Source: Haemophilus parahaemolyticus
GTDB taxonomy: Bacteria; Pseudomonadota; Gammaproteobacteria; Enterobacterales; Pasteurellaceae
Direction: 5' to 3'
Assembly (NCBI RefSeq): GCF_018373095.1
Contig: NZ_JAHAHT010000006.1
Coordinates: forward strand, 1 to 36,985
DNA: 36,985 bases
Each line of letters starts with the position of its first letter. The first letter of the stretch is position 1. The translations under genes and the position numbers were made by a program. Positions 1 through 7,589 of the stretch are shown here, piece after piece. Below the pieces are notes generated by a model. It saw only the letters and a program-made list of their open reading frames with translations. It was not told where the DNA came from and made no database searches.

Positions 1-1
1 A

Positions 2-91
2 TCTCTCAAGGTATCTGAAAACGAATTTGTGGATTTTATTTCCTGCGATACTATGGCATATCGGAAAATGTATAATAATAAAGCTGTTTAA
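2..91 (+). CDS. 3' end of an unrecognised gene entering from the left
   Basis: An open frame runs from base 2 to a TAA at 89-91 and gives 29 residues containing SENEFVDFISCDTMAYRKM. The composition looks protein-like and the frame is open to the window edge. I do not recognise the family. It ends about 7 bases before the point where rlpA homology on the other strand stops, so it probably belongs to whatever DNA interrupted rlpA: an insertion element, island or rearrangement. With so little visible, chance openness cannot be excluded. Confidence 0.35.
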   Translation, partial: SLKVSENEFVDFISCDTMAYRKMYNNKAV

Positions 92-407
92 AAAACTCTG
101 CCGCCGTCATTGCTGCATTATTAAAGCGTTCGCCACTGGCAGTGCGACGACCGTTAAACTCATCTGCATAATAACTCGCCATACCAGACTGATAATGCGT
201 GCGTGGCGTATCTTTATGCTTTTCTGCTAAAGAAAGTGCTTTCTTTGCATTTTTTTGTGCGGATTTCACCGCTTGTTTTTTGGCTTGTGCCTTTATCTGT
301 TTTGACACAATCGCCGTTTTTGCGTGTTTAGTTGCTGCAACAGAATTCAATGTTCCGAATGTGAAGAATCCAGCTAACAACAGGGTTACAATTTTACTTA
401 ATCGCAT
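51..407 (-). pseudogene. rlpA: RlpA septal-ring lytic transglycosylase, truncated
   Basis: The start has a signal peptide (MRLSKIVTLLLAGFFTFGTLNSVAA), then an Ala/Lys-rich linker, then the opening of the RlpA double-psi barrel: SGMASYYADEFNGRRTASGERF and AMTAA (residues about 73-103). Full-length RlpA proteins are about 250-350 residues and continue from AMTAA into HKTLPFGT. Here the frame switches at about base 98 to unrelated residues (EFFKQLYYYTFSDMP) and stops after 118 codons. The catalytic Asp region and the SPOR domain are therefore missing. RlpA normally cleaves naked glycan strands at the septum. Its position downstream of mrdA-rodA is the usual one. I infer a gene broken by insertion or rearrangement. 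Confidence 0.75.
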
Positions 408-430
408 AAGTATGTATTCCTCATTTTGAT

Positions 431-450
431 ATCGTTTCGCTTGTAACGAT
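431..450. repeat. Small inverted repeat upstream of rlpA
   Basis: ATCGTT and AACGAT arms flank a partial uptake-sequence core (ACAAGCG read on the minus strand), 24 bases upstream of the rlpA start. It could be a weak operator or chance. The rest of 451-636, between rlpA and rodA, holds no gene I can support. It is AT-rich and presumably carries the rlpA promoter. Confidence 0.2.
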
Positions 451-636
451 GTTTGTATTGCCCATTTTCTAATAATTACTCATTGAGAAAATAGGGGCTG
501 TTAATCTAATCGATAACTGACCTTGTCTATGCTTTTTGATACCGCAAAAAAGCAAAAGTTTAATGTTTGATTAAATTTATTCAAAAACAAAAGCCTAAGT
601 TTCAAGATAATGTAAACTAAGTCTTTGTTTTTCTTA

Positions 637-1764
637 CTATTTTAGCTTGTTATAGGGGTTGTCGCTGTGTGGTTTTTTACGATGTACATAACTTGACATC
701 ATCAATCCAAACGCAGCCATTAACGTCACATAAGACGTTCCACCATAGCTAAACAGCGGTAAGGGTACACCAACTACGGGCAAAATGCCACTCACCATTC
801 CAATATTTACGAAAATATATACAAAAAAGAGCAATGCCGTACCACCCGAAAGAATGCGTCCAAACGCATTATCTGACTTCGCCCCAAGTATTAAACCACG
901 TGCAATAATAAAAAGATAAATACCTAACAGAATCAACACCCCAATCATTCCGTGCTCCTCGCTCAACACCGCAAAAATAAAGTCGGTATGCGGCTCTGGC
1001 AGAAACTCCAACTGGGATTGCGTACCTTCCATCCACCCCTTACCATGCAAGCCACCCGAACCAATTGCAATTTTAGATTGAATAATATGGTAGCCTGCAC
1101 CAAGCGGATCTTTCTCAGGGTCAATCAGCGTCATTACCCGCATTTTTTGATAATCGTGCATCAAAAAAAACCACATTATCGGAATAAAACCCGCCAAAAA
1201 GACCACACCCGCAAAAATCAATTTCCAGCTTAAGCCCGCGAGGAAAAGCACAAAAATCCCTGCCGCACAAACCAAAATAGAGGTTCCCAAGTCGGGCTGT
1301 GCTGCCACAAGCAGGGTTGGAAAAACAATAATCGCCAACGCAATCGCTGTGTCGCGGAAATTCGGGGGAAGTGGTCGATTACTCAAGAACGTCGCCACCA
1401 TTAGTGGCACAGCCAATTTCGCAATTTCCGACGGCTGGAAACGGACAAATCCCAAGTTCAGCCAGCGTTGTGCTCCCTTACTGGTTTCCCCAAACACATC
1501 CACCATTACCAGCATTACGATAGTGACCGCATACAAATAGGGCGAAATTTGCTTATAGGTGCGAGGCGGGATCATCGCCATCACAAACATTATGCCCAAT
1601 CCTAAAGACACCTGCACCACGCGGTTAGTGAACATTTTTTCGCTACCACCACTGGCACTATACAGCACTAACAAGCCATAGCCTGTAATCGCAAACAGCC
1701 CCAGTAAGAGCCATAAATCAAGCGAAAAAACTTTCCAAAAAACCTTTCTAAATCGGTTACTCAT
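637..1764 (-). CDS. rodA: RodA, SEDS-family peptidoglycan glycosyltransferase
   Basis: 375 aa, very close to the E. coli length, with about ten hydrophobic membrane segments. RodA polymerises glycan strands from lipid II for side-wall growth and works as a complex with PBP2. The signature block LEFLPEPHTDFIFAVLSEEHG carries the conserved Asp needed by SEDS polymerases, and the C-terminal PLPLFSYGGTSY motif is intact. The start overlaps the end of mrdA by 8 bases, so the two are translationally linked. It is the distal gene of the rsfS-rlmH-mrdA-rodA run. No clear terminator is seen before the rlpA remnant. Confidence 0.96.
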   Translation of the reverse strand: MSNRFRKVFWKVFSLDLWLLLGLFAITGYGLLVLYSASGGSEKMFTNRVVQVSLGLGIMFVMAMIPPRTYKQISPYLYAVTIVMLVMVDVFGETSKGAQRWLNLGFVRFQPSEIAKLAVPLMVATFLSNRPLPPNFRDTAIALAIIVFPTLLVAAQPDLGTSILVCAAGIFVLFLAGLSWKLIFAGVVFLAGFIPIMWFFLMHDYQKMRVMTLIDPEKDPLGAGYHIIQSKIAIGSGGLHGKGWMEGTQSQLEFLPEPHTDFIFAVLSEEHGMIGVLILLGIYLFIIARGLILGAKSDNAFGRILSGGTALLFFVYIFVNIGMVSGILPVVGVPLPLFSYGGTSYVTLMAAFGLMMSSYVHRKKPHSDNPYNKLK

Positions 1765-3739
1765 TCACATTTTCCTCAGTCATTTCTGACACAGGCGAAG
1801 CAAGAACAGGAGACACAAGCGGTGAATTTTGTGGCGGATGTTGCAAATTGCCCTCATTCTTCAACGTATGTGTTAAGGCAAAATCCATCACTTGACGCAC
1901 TACAGGTGCTGCATTCGCGCCACCACCACCCGCATTTTCTAAAATGGCAGCAACCACTACTTTGGGATTATCGTAAGGCGCATAAGCAATAAACCACGCG
2001 TGGTCGTGCAGCTCTTTCTTCAAGATATTTTTGTCATATTTCCCGCCTTTCAGGTTAAATACCTGTGCTGTTCCCGATTTCCCCGCTGCACGGTAAAACG
2101 AACCGCCTGCTTTTTTACCCGTACCGTTACCTGCGTTAATTACGTTATACATACCCAGTTTCGCCACGTTCCAAAATCGTTCTGGCACGCCCGTAATATC
2201 CTCGTAAAGCAGCGGATCTTTATACGGCTCAACTGAATTCGCGTGAATCACCTCTTTCATTAAATGCGGCGTATTTACTCGCCCATTATTGACCAACACA
2301 GTCAAGGCTTTCGCCACTTGCAATGGCGTGGCAATCCAGTAGCCTTGCCCAATCCCAACAGGGATAGTATCGCCTTGCACCCACGGTTTTTTGTAGCGAG
2401 CCCGTTTCCAATCACGGGTTGGATAAACGCCAGCCGACTCCTCAAATAAGTCAATACCCGTTTTCTGACCAAAGCCAAATTTGGTCATCCACTCCGCCAT
2501 TTTGTCGATCCCTGTGTCGTAGGCGAGTTGATAGAAAAAGGTATCTGAAGACTCGGTAATCGCCTTATTCACATTCGTTGAACCGTGCCCCGATTTCTTC
2601 CAGTCACGATAACGCTGAGTTGTGCCCGGTAAAATCCAAAAACCAGGGTCGAAAACGGTGGTATTTGGCGTGATTTTTCCTTCTGCTAAGCCCATTACTG
2701 CATAGAAGGGCTTAACCGTAGAGGCTGGCGGGTAAGTTCCTTGCGTTGCACGGCTGTAAAGCGGACGTGCAGGATCTTCCAACAAGGCTTTGTAATCTTT
2801 GCCCGAAATACCACCCACGAATAAGTTATTATCGTAGCTCGGGCTAGTCACCATCGCTAATACACTACTATCTCGAGCATCCAACACCACCACTGAGCCT
2901 TTCTGCTCTTTCAGCAAATCTTGAATATATTGTTGCAACTCAATGTCGATGGTTAAACGTAAAGAGCTGCCCGCCACGCCTTCTTGATCACGAAGCTTGC
3001 GGATTACCTTACCACGGTTGTTAATTTCAACCTCTTCAAAGCCTGCTTGCCCGTGCAGTTGCTCTTCATAATATTTCTCAATACCAAGTTTACCGATATC
3101 GTGTGAACCTGCATAATTACCGAATTTCCCGTCTTCTTGCAGCTTTTTCTTATCTTTTTCATTGATTTTCGCAACATATCCCAAAATATGGGTGAGCATT
3201 TCGCCATACGGATAATTCCGTTTGTAATACGCCTGCACATCTAAACTTGGAAAGCGATATTGGTTTACCGCAAAACGTGCTATCTGCTCCTCGTTCATAT
3301 CCGATTTCAGCAAAATCGGTGTATAACGCGAAGTACGCTTTTTCTCTTTATGGAAGTTCTCAATATCATCATCTGTTAAGCCAACAATGCTTTTTAGCTC
3401 AACCAATGTTTGCTCTAAATCTTGCGTTTTCTCAGGCACAATAAACAGCCCAAAATAAGTAATATTTTCGGCAAGCACCTTCCCATTTCGGTCGTAAATC
3501 AGCCCCCGAGTTGGCGGCACGGGCAACAACTTAATACGGTTACCATTCGAGCGTGTTTGATAGTCTTCATAACTGCTAATTTGCAGATGGTAGAGGTTCG
3601 CGAGCAACACGCCCGTTAATGCCAACACGCCAATGAAAGCAATAACCGCACGGCGGATAAACAAATTACTCTCCGCTTGCCCGTTTCGCACCTTTTCATT
3701 CGGCTTTGGTGACATTAATTTTGCTAGTTTTCCAAACAT
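1757..3739 (-). CDS. mrdA: Penicillin-binding protein 2 (elongasome transpeptidase)
   Basis: 660 aa, slightly longer than E. coli PBP2 (633 aa). One membrane anchor lies at residues about 29-51. It is followed by the non-penicillin-binding pedestal domain (PTRGLIYDRNG at 76-86) and the transpeptidase domain. The three active-site motifs are present: STVK (340-343, nucleophile Ser340), SSD (396-398) and KSGT (553-556). It cross-links peptidoglycan during side-wall elongation in the periplasm, together with RodA, whose gene overlaps its 3' end. The C-terminal tail (after about 625) is Pro/Ser/Glu-rich. The start lies 48 bases after rlmH. Confidence 0.96.
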   Translation of the reverse strand: MFGKLAKLMSPKPNEKVRNGQAESNLFIRRAVIAFIGVLALTGVLLANLYHLQISSYEDYQTRSNGNRIKLLPVPPTRGLIYDRNGKVLAENITYFGLFIVPEKTQDLEQTLVELKSIVGLTDDDIENFHKEKKRTSRYTPILLKSDMNEEQIARFAVNQYRFPSLDVQAYYKRNYPYGEMLTHILGYVAKINEKDKKKLQEDGKFGNYAGSHDIGKLGIEKYYEEQLHGQAGFEEVEINNRGKVIRKLRDQEGVAGSSLRLTIDIELQQYIQDLLKEQKGSVVVLDARDSSVLAMVTSPSYDNNLFVGGISGKDYKALLEDPARPLYSRATQGTYPPASTVKPFYAVMGLAEGKITPNTTVFDPGFWILPGTTQRYRDWKKSGHGSTNVNKAITESSDTFFYQLAYDTGIDKMAEWMTKFGFGQKTGIDLFEESAGVYPTRDWKRARYKKPWVQGDTIPVGIGQGYWIATPLQVAKALTVLVNNGRVNTPHLMKEVIHANSVEPYKDPLLYEDITGVPERFWNVAKLGMYNVINAGNGTGKKAGGSFYRAAGKSGTAQVFNLKGGKYDKNILKKELHDHAWFIAYAPYDNPKVVVAAILENAGGGGANAAPVVRQVMDFALTHTLKNEGNLQHPPQNSPLVSPVLASPVSEMTEENVNE

Positions 3740-3787
3740 ATTTTGCTCAGATTGCAGAATTTCTTAAACATTTGACCGCTTGTAAAA

Positions 3788-4255
3788 TTATTCCCGATGA
3801 TACGGATGATTTGTCGTGAGCGACCAAGCTCGATATAAACTTTCCGCCACAATCACCCTCACCATTGGATGAGGCAAAGTCAGCGGAGAAAGCGACCAGC
3901 TCTGTTCTGCCGCTTGTTTACACTCTGGTGACAAACCTTCAGGCCCGCCAATCAACAAACATACATCTCGTCCATCGTTTTTCCAGACTTCTAACTGGCT
4001 GGCTAATTGCTCGGTTGTCCACGGTTTGCCAGGAATATCCAGAGTGACGACCTTTCCTTTGCCTGCGGCTGCCAACATCGCCTTGCCTTCTTGTTCCAAA
4101 ATACGCTTAATGTCAGCATTCTTGCCCCGCTTGCCCGCAGGGATTTCAATTAGCTCAAACGGCATATCTTTCGGGAAACGGCGTTGATACTCTTCAAAGC
4201 CCGTTTTCACCCAATCAGGCATTTTCGTGCCGACCGCAATCAGTTGGATTTTCAT
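3788..4255 (-). CDS. rlmH: RlmH, 23S rRNA pseudouridine-1915 N3-methyltransferase
   Basis: 155 aa, the normal family length. It is a small SPOUT-class methyltransferase, with the SAM-binding knot visible as LLIGGPEGLSPECK followed by SLSPLTLPHPMVRVIVAESLYRAW. It methylates helix 69 of 23S rRNA on assembled 70S ribosomes. The start lies 3 bases after the rsfS stop, so the two are almost certainly co-transcribed, which is their conserved pairing across proteobacteria. The gene feeds into mrdA-rodA. Confidence 0.96.
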   Translation of the reverse strand: MKIQLIAVGTKMPDWVKTGFEEYQRRFPKDMPFELIEIPAGKRGKNADIKRILEQEGKAMLAAAGKGKVVTLDIPGKPWTTEQLASQLEVWKNDGRDVCLLIGGPEGLSPECKQAAEQSWSLSPLTLPHPMVRVIVAESLYRAWSLTTNHPYHRE

Positions 4256-4258
4256 CGC

Positions 4259-4573
4259 TTATGCCCAAAGTTTCTCAAGTTGATACATTTCACGGGCATC
4301 CGCTTGCAATAAATGCACAATTGCCTGACCGAAATCCACTACAATCCAATCGGCAACCGCTTTACCTTCATCACCAAACACTTCAAAGCCCGCTTGTTTT
4401 GCCTCTTGAGATAAACGATCTGCGGTTGAAGCCACGTGACGCACCGATGTACCTGTGGCAATAATCATTGCTTCGGTAATGCTCGATTTGCCCTTTACAT
4501 CAATCGCCAGAATATCTTGTGCTTTTAAAGCATCTAAGGTTTTAGTTAAAAATTCGACTAAGTTTTGTTCCAT
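4259..4573 (-). CDS. rsfS: RsfS (YbeB), ribosome silencing factor
   Basis: 104 aa, matching the family. It binds ribosomal protein L14 on the 50S subunit and blocks subunit joining when nutrients are short. The conserved ADWIVVDFGQAIVHLLQADAREMYQLEKLW block is complete near the C-terminus. It is the first visible gene of the minus-strand cluster. A promoter should lie in 4574-4665, which is AT-rich (for example TATAAAAC-like stretches on the minus strand), but I cannot fix it. Confidence 0.95.
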   Translation of the reverse strand: MEQNLVEFLTKTLDALKAQDILAIDVKGKSSITEAMIIATGTSVRHVASTADRLSQEAKQAGFEVFGDEGKAVADWIVVDFGQAIVHLLQADAREMYQLEKLWA

Positions 4574-4666
4574 GGTTTTTCCGTTGTTATTCTTTCGTTA
4601 TTGTTCAAAAAGGTGGAAATTTTAGCATAGATTGAAAAGTATCGCTTTATAAGTTTTATATATAAA

Positions 4667-4700
4667 AAATGCCGTTCAAACCAACGTCTGAACGGCATTT
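4667..4700. terminator. Hairpin after the 443-aa lipoprotein gene
   Basis: Perfect 12-bp stem AAATGCCGTTCA / TGAACGGCATTT with a 10-base loop and A/T runs on both sides. It lies 17 bases past the lipoprotein stop on the minus strand. A very similar hairpin follows the 957-aa paralogue at 25535-25567. Confidence 0.75.
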
Positions 4701-4717
4701 AAGCTAAGAATTAAAGA

Positions 4718-6049
4718 TTATTTTTGGATTTCACCGCGGGTGCCACCGAAGCCGATAGTTTTACCGCTAATATTGGCTCTACCTCCAATCTCTTCAGCAT
4801 TTTTCCCAAAGAAGTTTAATAAATAATCCCCCTCATTGCCGTTTTGGCTAGCAGTAGCAGAAATGCCATTTCCATTAATGTTACCTTCTTCTAATTGAAT
4901 TGAAGAATAATTTCCTAAATTATCAATAGAACCTGACCCTTTTTTATCTGCGAAATTCACTTTATATGATAAGTCACCAGTATAGCGTTCTGATACAAAT
5001 GCCTTACCCGTATATGTTGCATTGCCTTCTGATGGAATGGCCTCAGCCTTAGTTTGCAAACCTTTAGCTGATACAGTCATTGAATCAATACGGTAAGATG
5101 TACCATTAATGGTTTGAGTTCCGTTTTGATAATCTCCCGTTACAATAGAGTATTGTTGATTATAAACGAGCGTACCTTTTTCATAATTATTTTGGGTAAT
5201 ACCTGTTGTAGAAAAAATTGTGTTTGCTTGACGCCCAATACTTGCTGCTACAACTTTATTTTTTTCTACATCATTATAATTACCTTTCGCCTGTTTAATG
5301 ATTTCTGTATCTAAATTTGCTTGAACAGTTTGCTCGTCATTATTTAAATTATCGTTAGCGAATTTCTCTGTATCAATAATTCCCGCTTGAGTAGCAAGCT
5401 GAATTAATGTTTCTTTTTTAGCTCTGTTTTGTTTGATTGTTTGGATTTCTTGTTGTGCATTTTCCACAGCATTAGTTGATTCACTCCAGTTTGAATTCAC
5501 CGTACTAATAACTTGATTTGTTTCACTTTCAGAAAGCCCTTCATTTGTAGCAAGCGTTTTTAAATAGTCAGATAAATAAACACTTCTTAAATAACTTTCA
5601 CTTGTGCCACCACCCATTAACTGCTCTGGATTTTTTGAAAATCTTTCTGCATATTCATTCGCAATGTTATCGGGTAGCCCGATACTTTTTGCAATATCAA
5701 ATAATTCTGTTTTTTTCAATGTTACTGCCTCTTCTGCTTTACGCACTTCTTCAGCTTTACGTGCTTCTTCAGCTTTACGTACTTCTTCTGCTTTGCGAGC
5801 TTCTTCCACTTTGCGTGCTTCTTCGGCTTTGCGTACTTCTTCGGCTTTGCGTGCTTCTTCAGCTTTACGTACTTCTTCGGCTTTGCTAGTTTTTTCAGCT
5901 TTCTTAGCATCAGTTACTTGCTGACGAGCTTGCTCATTTTGAGCGGTTGGTTGATTAGTGTTTGGTGTGTTTGAACTGCCACCACTACTTCCACAACCTG
6001 TTAATACGGCTAAAAGTGCTGCTGCAAGGGTTACATTTCTTAGTTTCAT
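4718..6049 (-). CDS. Surface-type lipoprotein: KAEE-repeat stalk and TbpB-like C-terminal domain
   Basis: 443 aa from the ATG at 6049. An upstream in-frame ATG (6184) would bury the signal peptide and overlap the divergent regulator, so I reject it. The lipobox is LLAVLTGC (Cys19), followed by a Gly/Ser/Asn/Gln linker. Nine copies of the hexapeptide KAEE(A/V)R occupy residues 56-109, and helical modules of the form LxxIAxxxGL...A...F cover about 116-290. The last about 160 residues are beta-rich, with YTGKAF, GDLSYKVNF, KKGSGSI, NFFGKNAEEIGG and a GFGGTRGEIQK end. That domain resembles the barrel of TbpB-type, Slam-exported lipoproteins. The first 19 residues and the C-terminus match the 957-aa protein at 22584-25457. 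The ligand is unknown. No slam gene is adjacent; the one at 25674 could serve in trans. Confidence 0.85.
   Translation of the reverse strand: MKLRNVTLAAALLAVLTGCGSSGGSSNTPNTNQPTAQNEQARQQVTDAKKAEKTSKAEEVRKAEEARKAEEVRKAEEARKVEEARKAEEVRKAEEARKAEEVRKAEEAVTLKKTELFDIAKSIGLPDNIANEYAERFSKNPEQLMGGGTSESYLRSVYLSDYLKTLATNEGLSESETNQVISTVNSNWSESTNAVENAQQEIQTIKQNRAKKETLIQLATQAGIIDTEKFANDNLNNDEQTVQANLDTEIIKQAKGNYNDVEKNKVVAASIGRQANTIFSTTGITQNNYEKGTLVYNQQYSIVTGDYQNGTQTINGTSYRIDSMTVSAKGLQTKAEAIPSEGNATYTGKAFVSERYTGDLSYKVNFADKKGSGSIDNLGNYSSIQLEEGNINGNGISATASQNGNEGDYLLNFFGKNAEEIGGRANISGKTIGFGGTRGEIQK
5723..5884 (-). repeat. Nine tandem 18-bp units coding KAEE(A/V)R
   Basis: Nine consecutive hexapeptide units, alternating mostly between KAEEVR and KAEEAR, with one KVEEAR and the last ending KAEEAV. 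The DNA units are 18 bp with a few third-position differences. Gain or loss of a unit keeps the reading frame and would lengthen or shorten a predicted charged alpha-helix, much like TolA or other rod-like surface proteins. Confidence 0.9.
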
Positions 6050-6091
6050 AGAGACCTCGATAAATAAAAGTAGGAGAAAAAATTTAAAAGA

Positions 6092-6120
6092 ACTATAATT
6101 TGAATCGAAATTATGTACAA
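6092..6120 (-). promoter_or_regulatory. Probable sigma-70 promoter of the 443-aa lipoprotein gene
   Basis: Reading the minus strand, TTGTAC (6120-6115) and TATAGT (6097-6092) are separated by 17 bases, a near-consensus arrangement. The -10 lies 43 bases upstream of the chosen ATG. GAGG follows as a ribosome-binding site 7-10 bases before the ATG. The GAGGTCTCTATGAAA context is identical at the paralogue (22584). Confidence 0.6.
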
Positions 6121-6142
6121 CTAACCACCAGTTACGGCAACC

Positions 6143-6157
6143 GACCTTATTAGGGTC
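6143..6157. promoter_or_regulatory. Candidate operator palindrome between lipoprotein and XRE regulator
   Basis: GACCTTATTAGGGTC is a 7-bp arm palindrome with one mismatch and a single central base. It lies 26 bases before the regulator ATG and 23 bases upstream of the lipoprotein -35 box. The size and place suit an XRE-dimer site controlling either or both divergent genes. No other copy was noticed in the window. Confidence 0.35.
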
Positions 6158-6182
6158 ATTATTAAATTTGAGAGGATGGAGC

Positions 6183-6617
6183 ATGAAAATTAATGAAAAG
6201 ATCCGTCAGTTACGAGAACAACATCACTTATCACAAGAAAATATGGCAGAGAAATTAGGTATGTCAGTAACGGGGTACGCAAAAATTGAACGTGGGCTTG
6301 TGCGTTCTAATTTACCTCGTTTAGAGCAAATTTCTGAAGTATTTGATATGGATATTTGTGAATTACTCTCTTTTGGTGAAAGTGAAAAAGTTCATTTTAA
6401 TAATTCTTCAAATGATTCTATAAATTCAAATAATGCAAACCATTTTTTATTTGCTGTAGGCGATGAAAATTTAGAAAAAATGATTCAACAATTGCAATTA
6501 ATGTTAAAGCATAAGGATGAATTATTAACTAGCAAAGAGGCTCTATTAGCCCAGCAAGAAAAGGTGATTAAGGGACTAGAAAGAGAAATTGAATTATTAA
6601 GAAAATATAAAGCATAA
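6183..6617 (+). CDS. XRE/Cro-type HTH regulator with C-terminal coiled coil
   Basis: 144 aa from the ATG at 6183, chosen because GGATGGAG sits just upstream. An in-frame ATG at 6168 is poorer. Residues about 3-62 form a Cro/C1-type helix-turn-helix (KIRQLREQHHLSQENMAEKLGMS, then GYAKIERG). A low-complexity Asn/Ser linker follows at about 70-90, and then a predicted dimerising coiled coil at about 95-144. It is divergent from the 443-aa lipoprotein gene, with 133 bases between the starts, and is a natural candidate to regulate it and itself. The signal or ligand is unknown. The paralogous lipoprotein locus at 22584 has no such neighbour. Confidence 0.85.
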   Translation: MKINEKIRQLREQHHLSQENMAEKLGMSVTGYAKIERGLVRSNLPRLEQISEVFDMDICELLSFGESEKVHFNNSSNDSINSNNANHFLFAVGDENLEKMIQQLQLMLKHKDELLTSKEALLAQQEKVIKGLEREIELLRKYKA

Positions 6618-6626
6618 TTTTTTTAT

Positions 6627-6672
6627 ACAAGCGGTGGAATTTGTAAAATAAAATACAAATTCCACCGCTTGT
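6627..6672. terminator. Inverted pair of uptake sequences forming a 19-bp perfect hairpin
   Basis: ACAAGCGGTGGAATTTGTA, an 8-base loop, then its exact reverse complement. Each arm begins with the ACAAGCGGT uptake core. It sits between the convergent regulator and prmA, where it would act as a two-way terminator. Face-to-face uptake sequences as terminators are a known Pasteurellaceae arrangement. Confidence 0.75.
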
Positions 6673-6676
6673 TTCA

Positions 6677-7558
6677 TTATTTTTTCACTCCCGTAATACG
6701 GCACCACTCTTCTTTTTCCACCACAGGATCGAGGTTGAAATCATGAGCATACGCTTCGCAAACCGATTCGGCTTGCGAGGCTAAAATACCTGACAAACCT
6801 AAATCTCCTTGCGGTTTCACCAATGTGATGATATTCGGTGCTAACTCCTTCAGCGGCCCTGCCAAAATGTTCGCTACCACCACATCGGCTTGTAAATCTG
6901 CTGGCTGATCTTTGGCTAAGAACAACTCTAGGCGATCCTCTACACCATTCGCTTCAGCATTGTTGGTCGAAGCCAAAATCGCTTGCGGATCGATATCGAT
7001 ACCAATCGCACGTTTCGCCCCCAATTTCAGTGCAGCAATAGCGAGAATGCCCGAACCACAGCCGAAATCAATCACCGTTTTACCCGTTAAATCTAAGCCA
7101 TCTAGCCATTGCAAGCAGAGTGCTGTGGTTGGGTGCGTGCCTGTGCCGAACGCCAAACCTGGGTCTAACATCACGTTCACCGCATTCGGATCTGGCACTT
7201 CACGCCAGCTTGGGCAGATCCACAAGCGTTTACCGAACTGCATTGGGTGGAAATTATCCATCCACTCGCGTTCCCAATCTTTATCTTCAATTTGCTCGAT
7301 TTTGTGTGCAAAATCTGGTGCGACCAAACGGCTGATAATCAACGCCTCGACAATCACACTCATATCGGTTTCCGCATCGAATAAACCGACTACATCAGTG
7401 TTGCCCCATAAACGGGTTTCGCCTGGAAGCGGCTCAAAAATCGGGGTATCTTGACTATCCATAAAAGTCACCGACACAGCCCCAATCTCGGTTAAAAAAT
7501 CGCTGATTTGCTCAGCTTGTTTATCTGTACTATTTAAACGAATTTGTACCCACGCCAT
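6677..7558 (-). CDS. prmA: PrmA, ribosomal protein L11 methyltransferase
   Basis: 293 aa from the ATG at 7558 (MAWVQIRLN), which has AAGGAA upstream and gives the normal family length; the longer open frame to 7621 lacks homology. The N-terminal L11-recognition domain is followed by a SAM-binding Rossmann domain (VIDFGCGSGILAIAAL, then the NxL-type motif ANILAGPL). It trimethylates several amino groups of L11 in the cytoplasm. It stands alone here: transcription is convergent with the XRE gene, and azlC diverges on the other side. Confidence 0.95.
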   Translation of the reverse strand: MAWVQIRLNSTDKQAEQISDFLTEIGAVSVTFMDSQDTPIFEPLPGETRLWGNTDVVGLFDAETDMSVIVEALIISRLVAPDFAHKIEQIEDKDWEREWMDNFHPMQFGKRLWICPSWREVPDPNAVNVMLDPGLAFGTGTHPTTALCLQWLDGLDLTGKTVIDFGCGSGILAIAALKLGAKRAIGIDIDPQAILASTNNAEANGVEDRLELFLAKDQPADLQADVVVANILAGPLKELAPNIITLVKPQGDLGLSGILASQAESVCEAYAHDFNLDPVVEKEEWCRITGVKK

Positions 7559-7589
7559 TTTGTGTTCCTTAAGATGAGAAAGGAAAATT

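Noticed and set aside
27..230. 67-aa plus-strand frame at the left edge
   Set aside because: It runs in a different frame across the rlpA junction and antisense to rlpA, with no ribosome-binding site and implausible composition.
5723..5884. CRISPR array
   Set aside because: The 18-bp units are contiguous with no spacers and encode an in-frame hexapeptide.
5602..5924. Long open frames antisense to and in other frames of the KAEE repeat region
   Set aside because: They are shadows of an 18-bp repeat, which has no stops in several frames. The translations are monotonous Leu/Ser/Ala or Lys-rich strings without start signals.
6050..6184. N-terminal extension of the 443-aa lipoprotein to an ATG at 6184 (488 aa)
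   Set aside because: It would place 45 residues before an excellent lipoprotein signal peptide, overlap the divergent regulator's start and cover a good promoter. The internal ATG at 6049 has the same ribosome-binding context as the paralogue.
6912..7454. 180-aa plus-strand frame opposite prmA
   Set aside because: It is antisense to a well-conserved gene, Ser/Pro/Arg-rich, and has no ribosome-binding site or homology.
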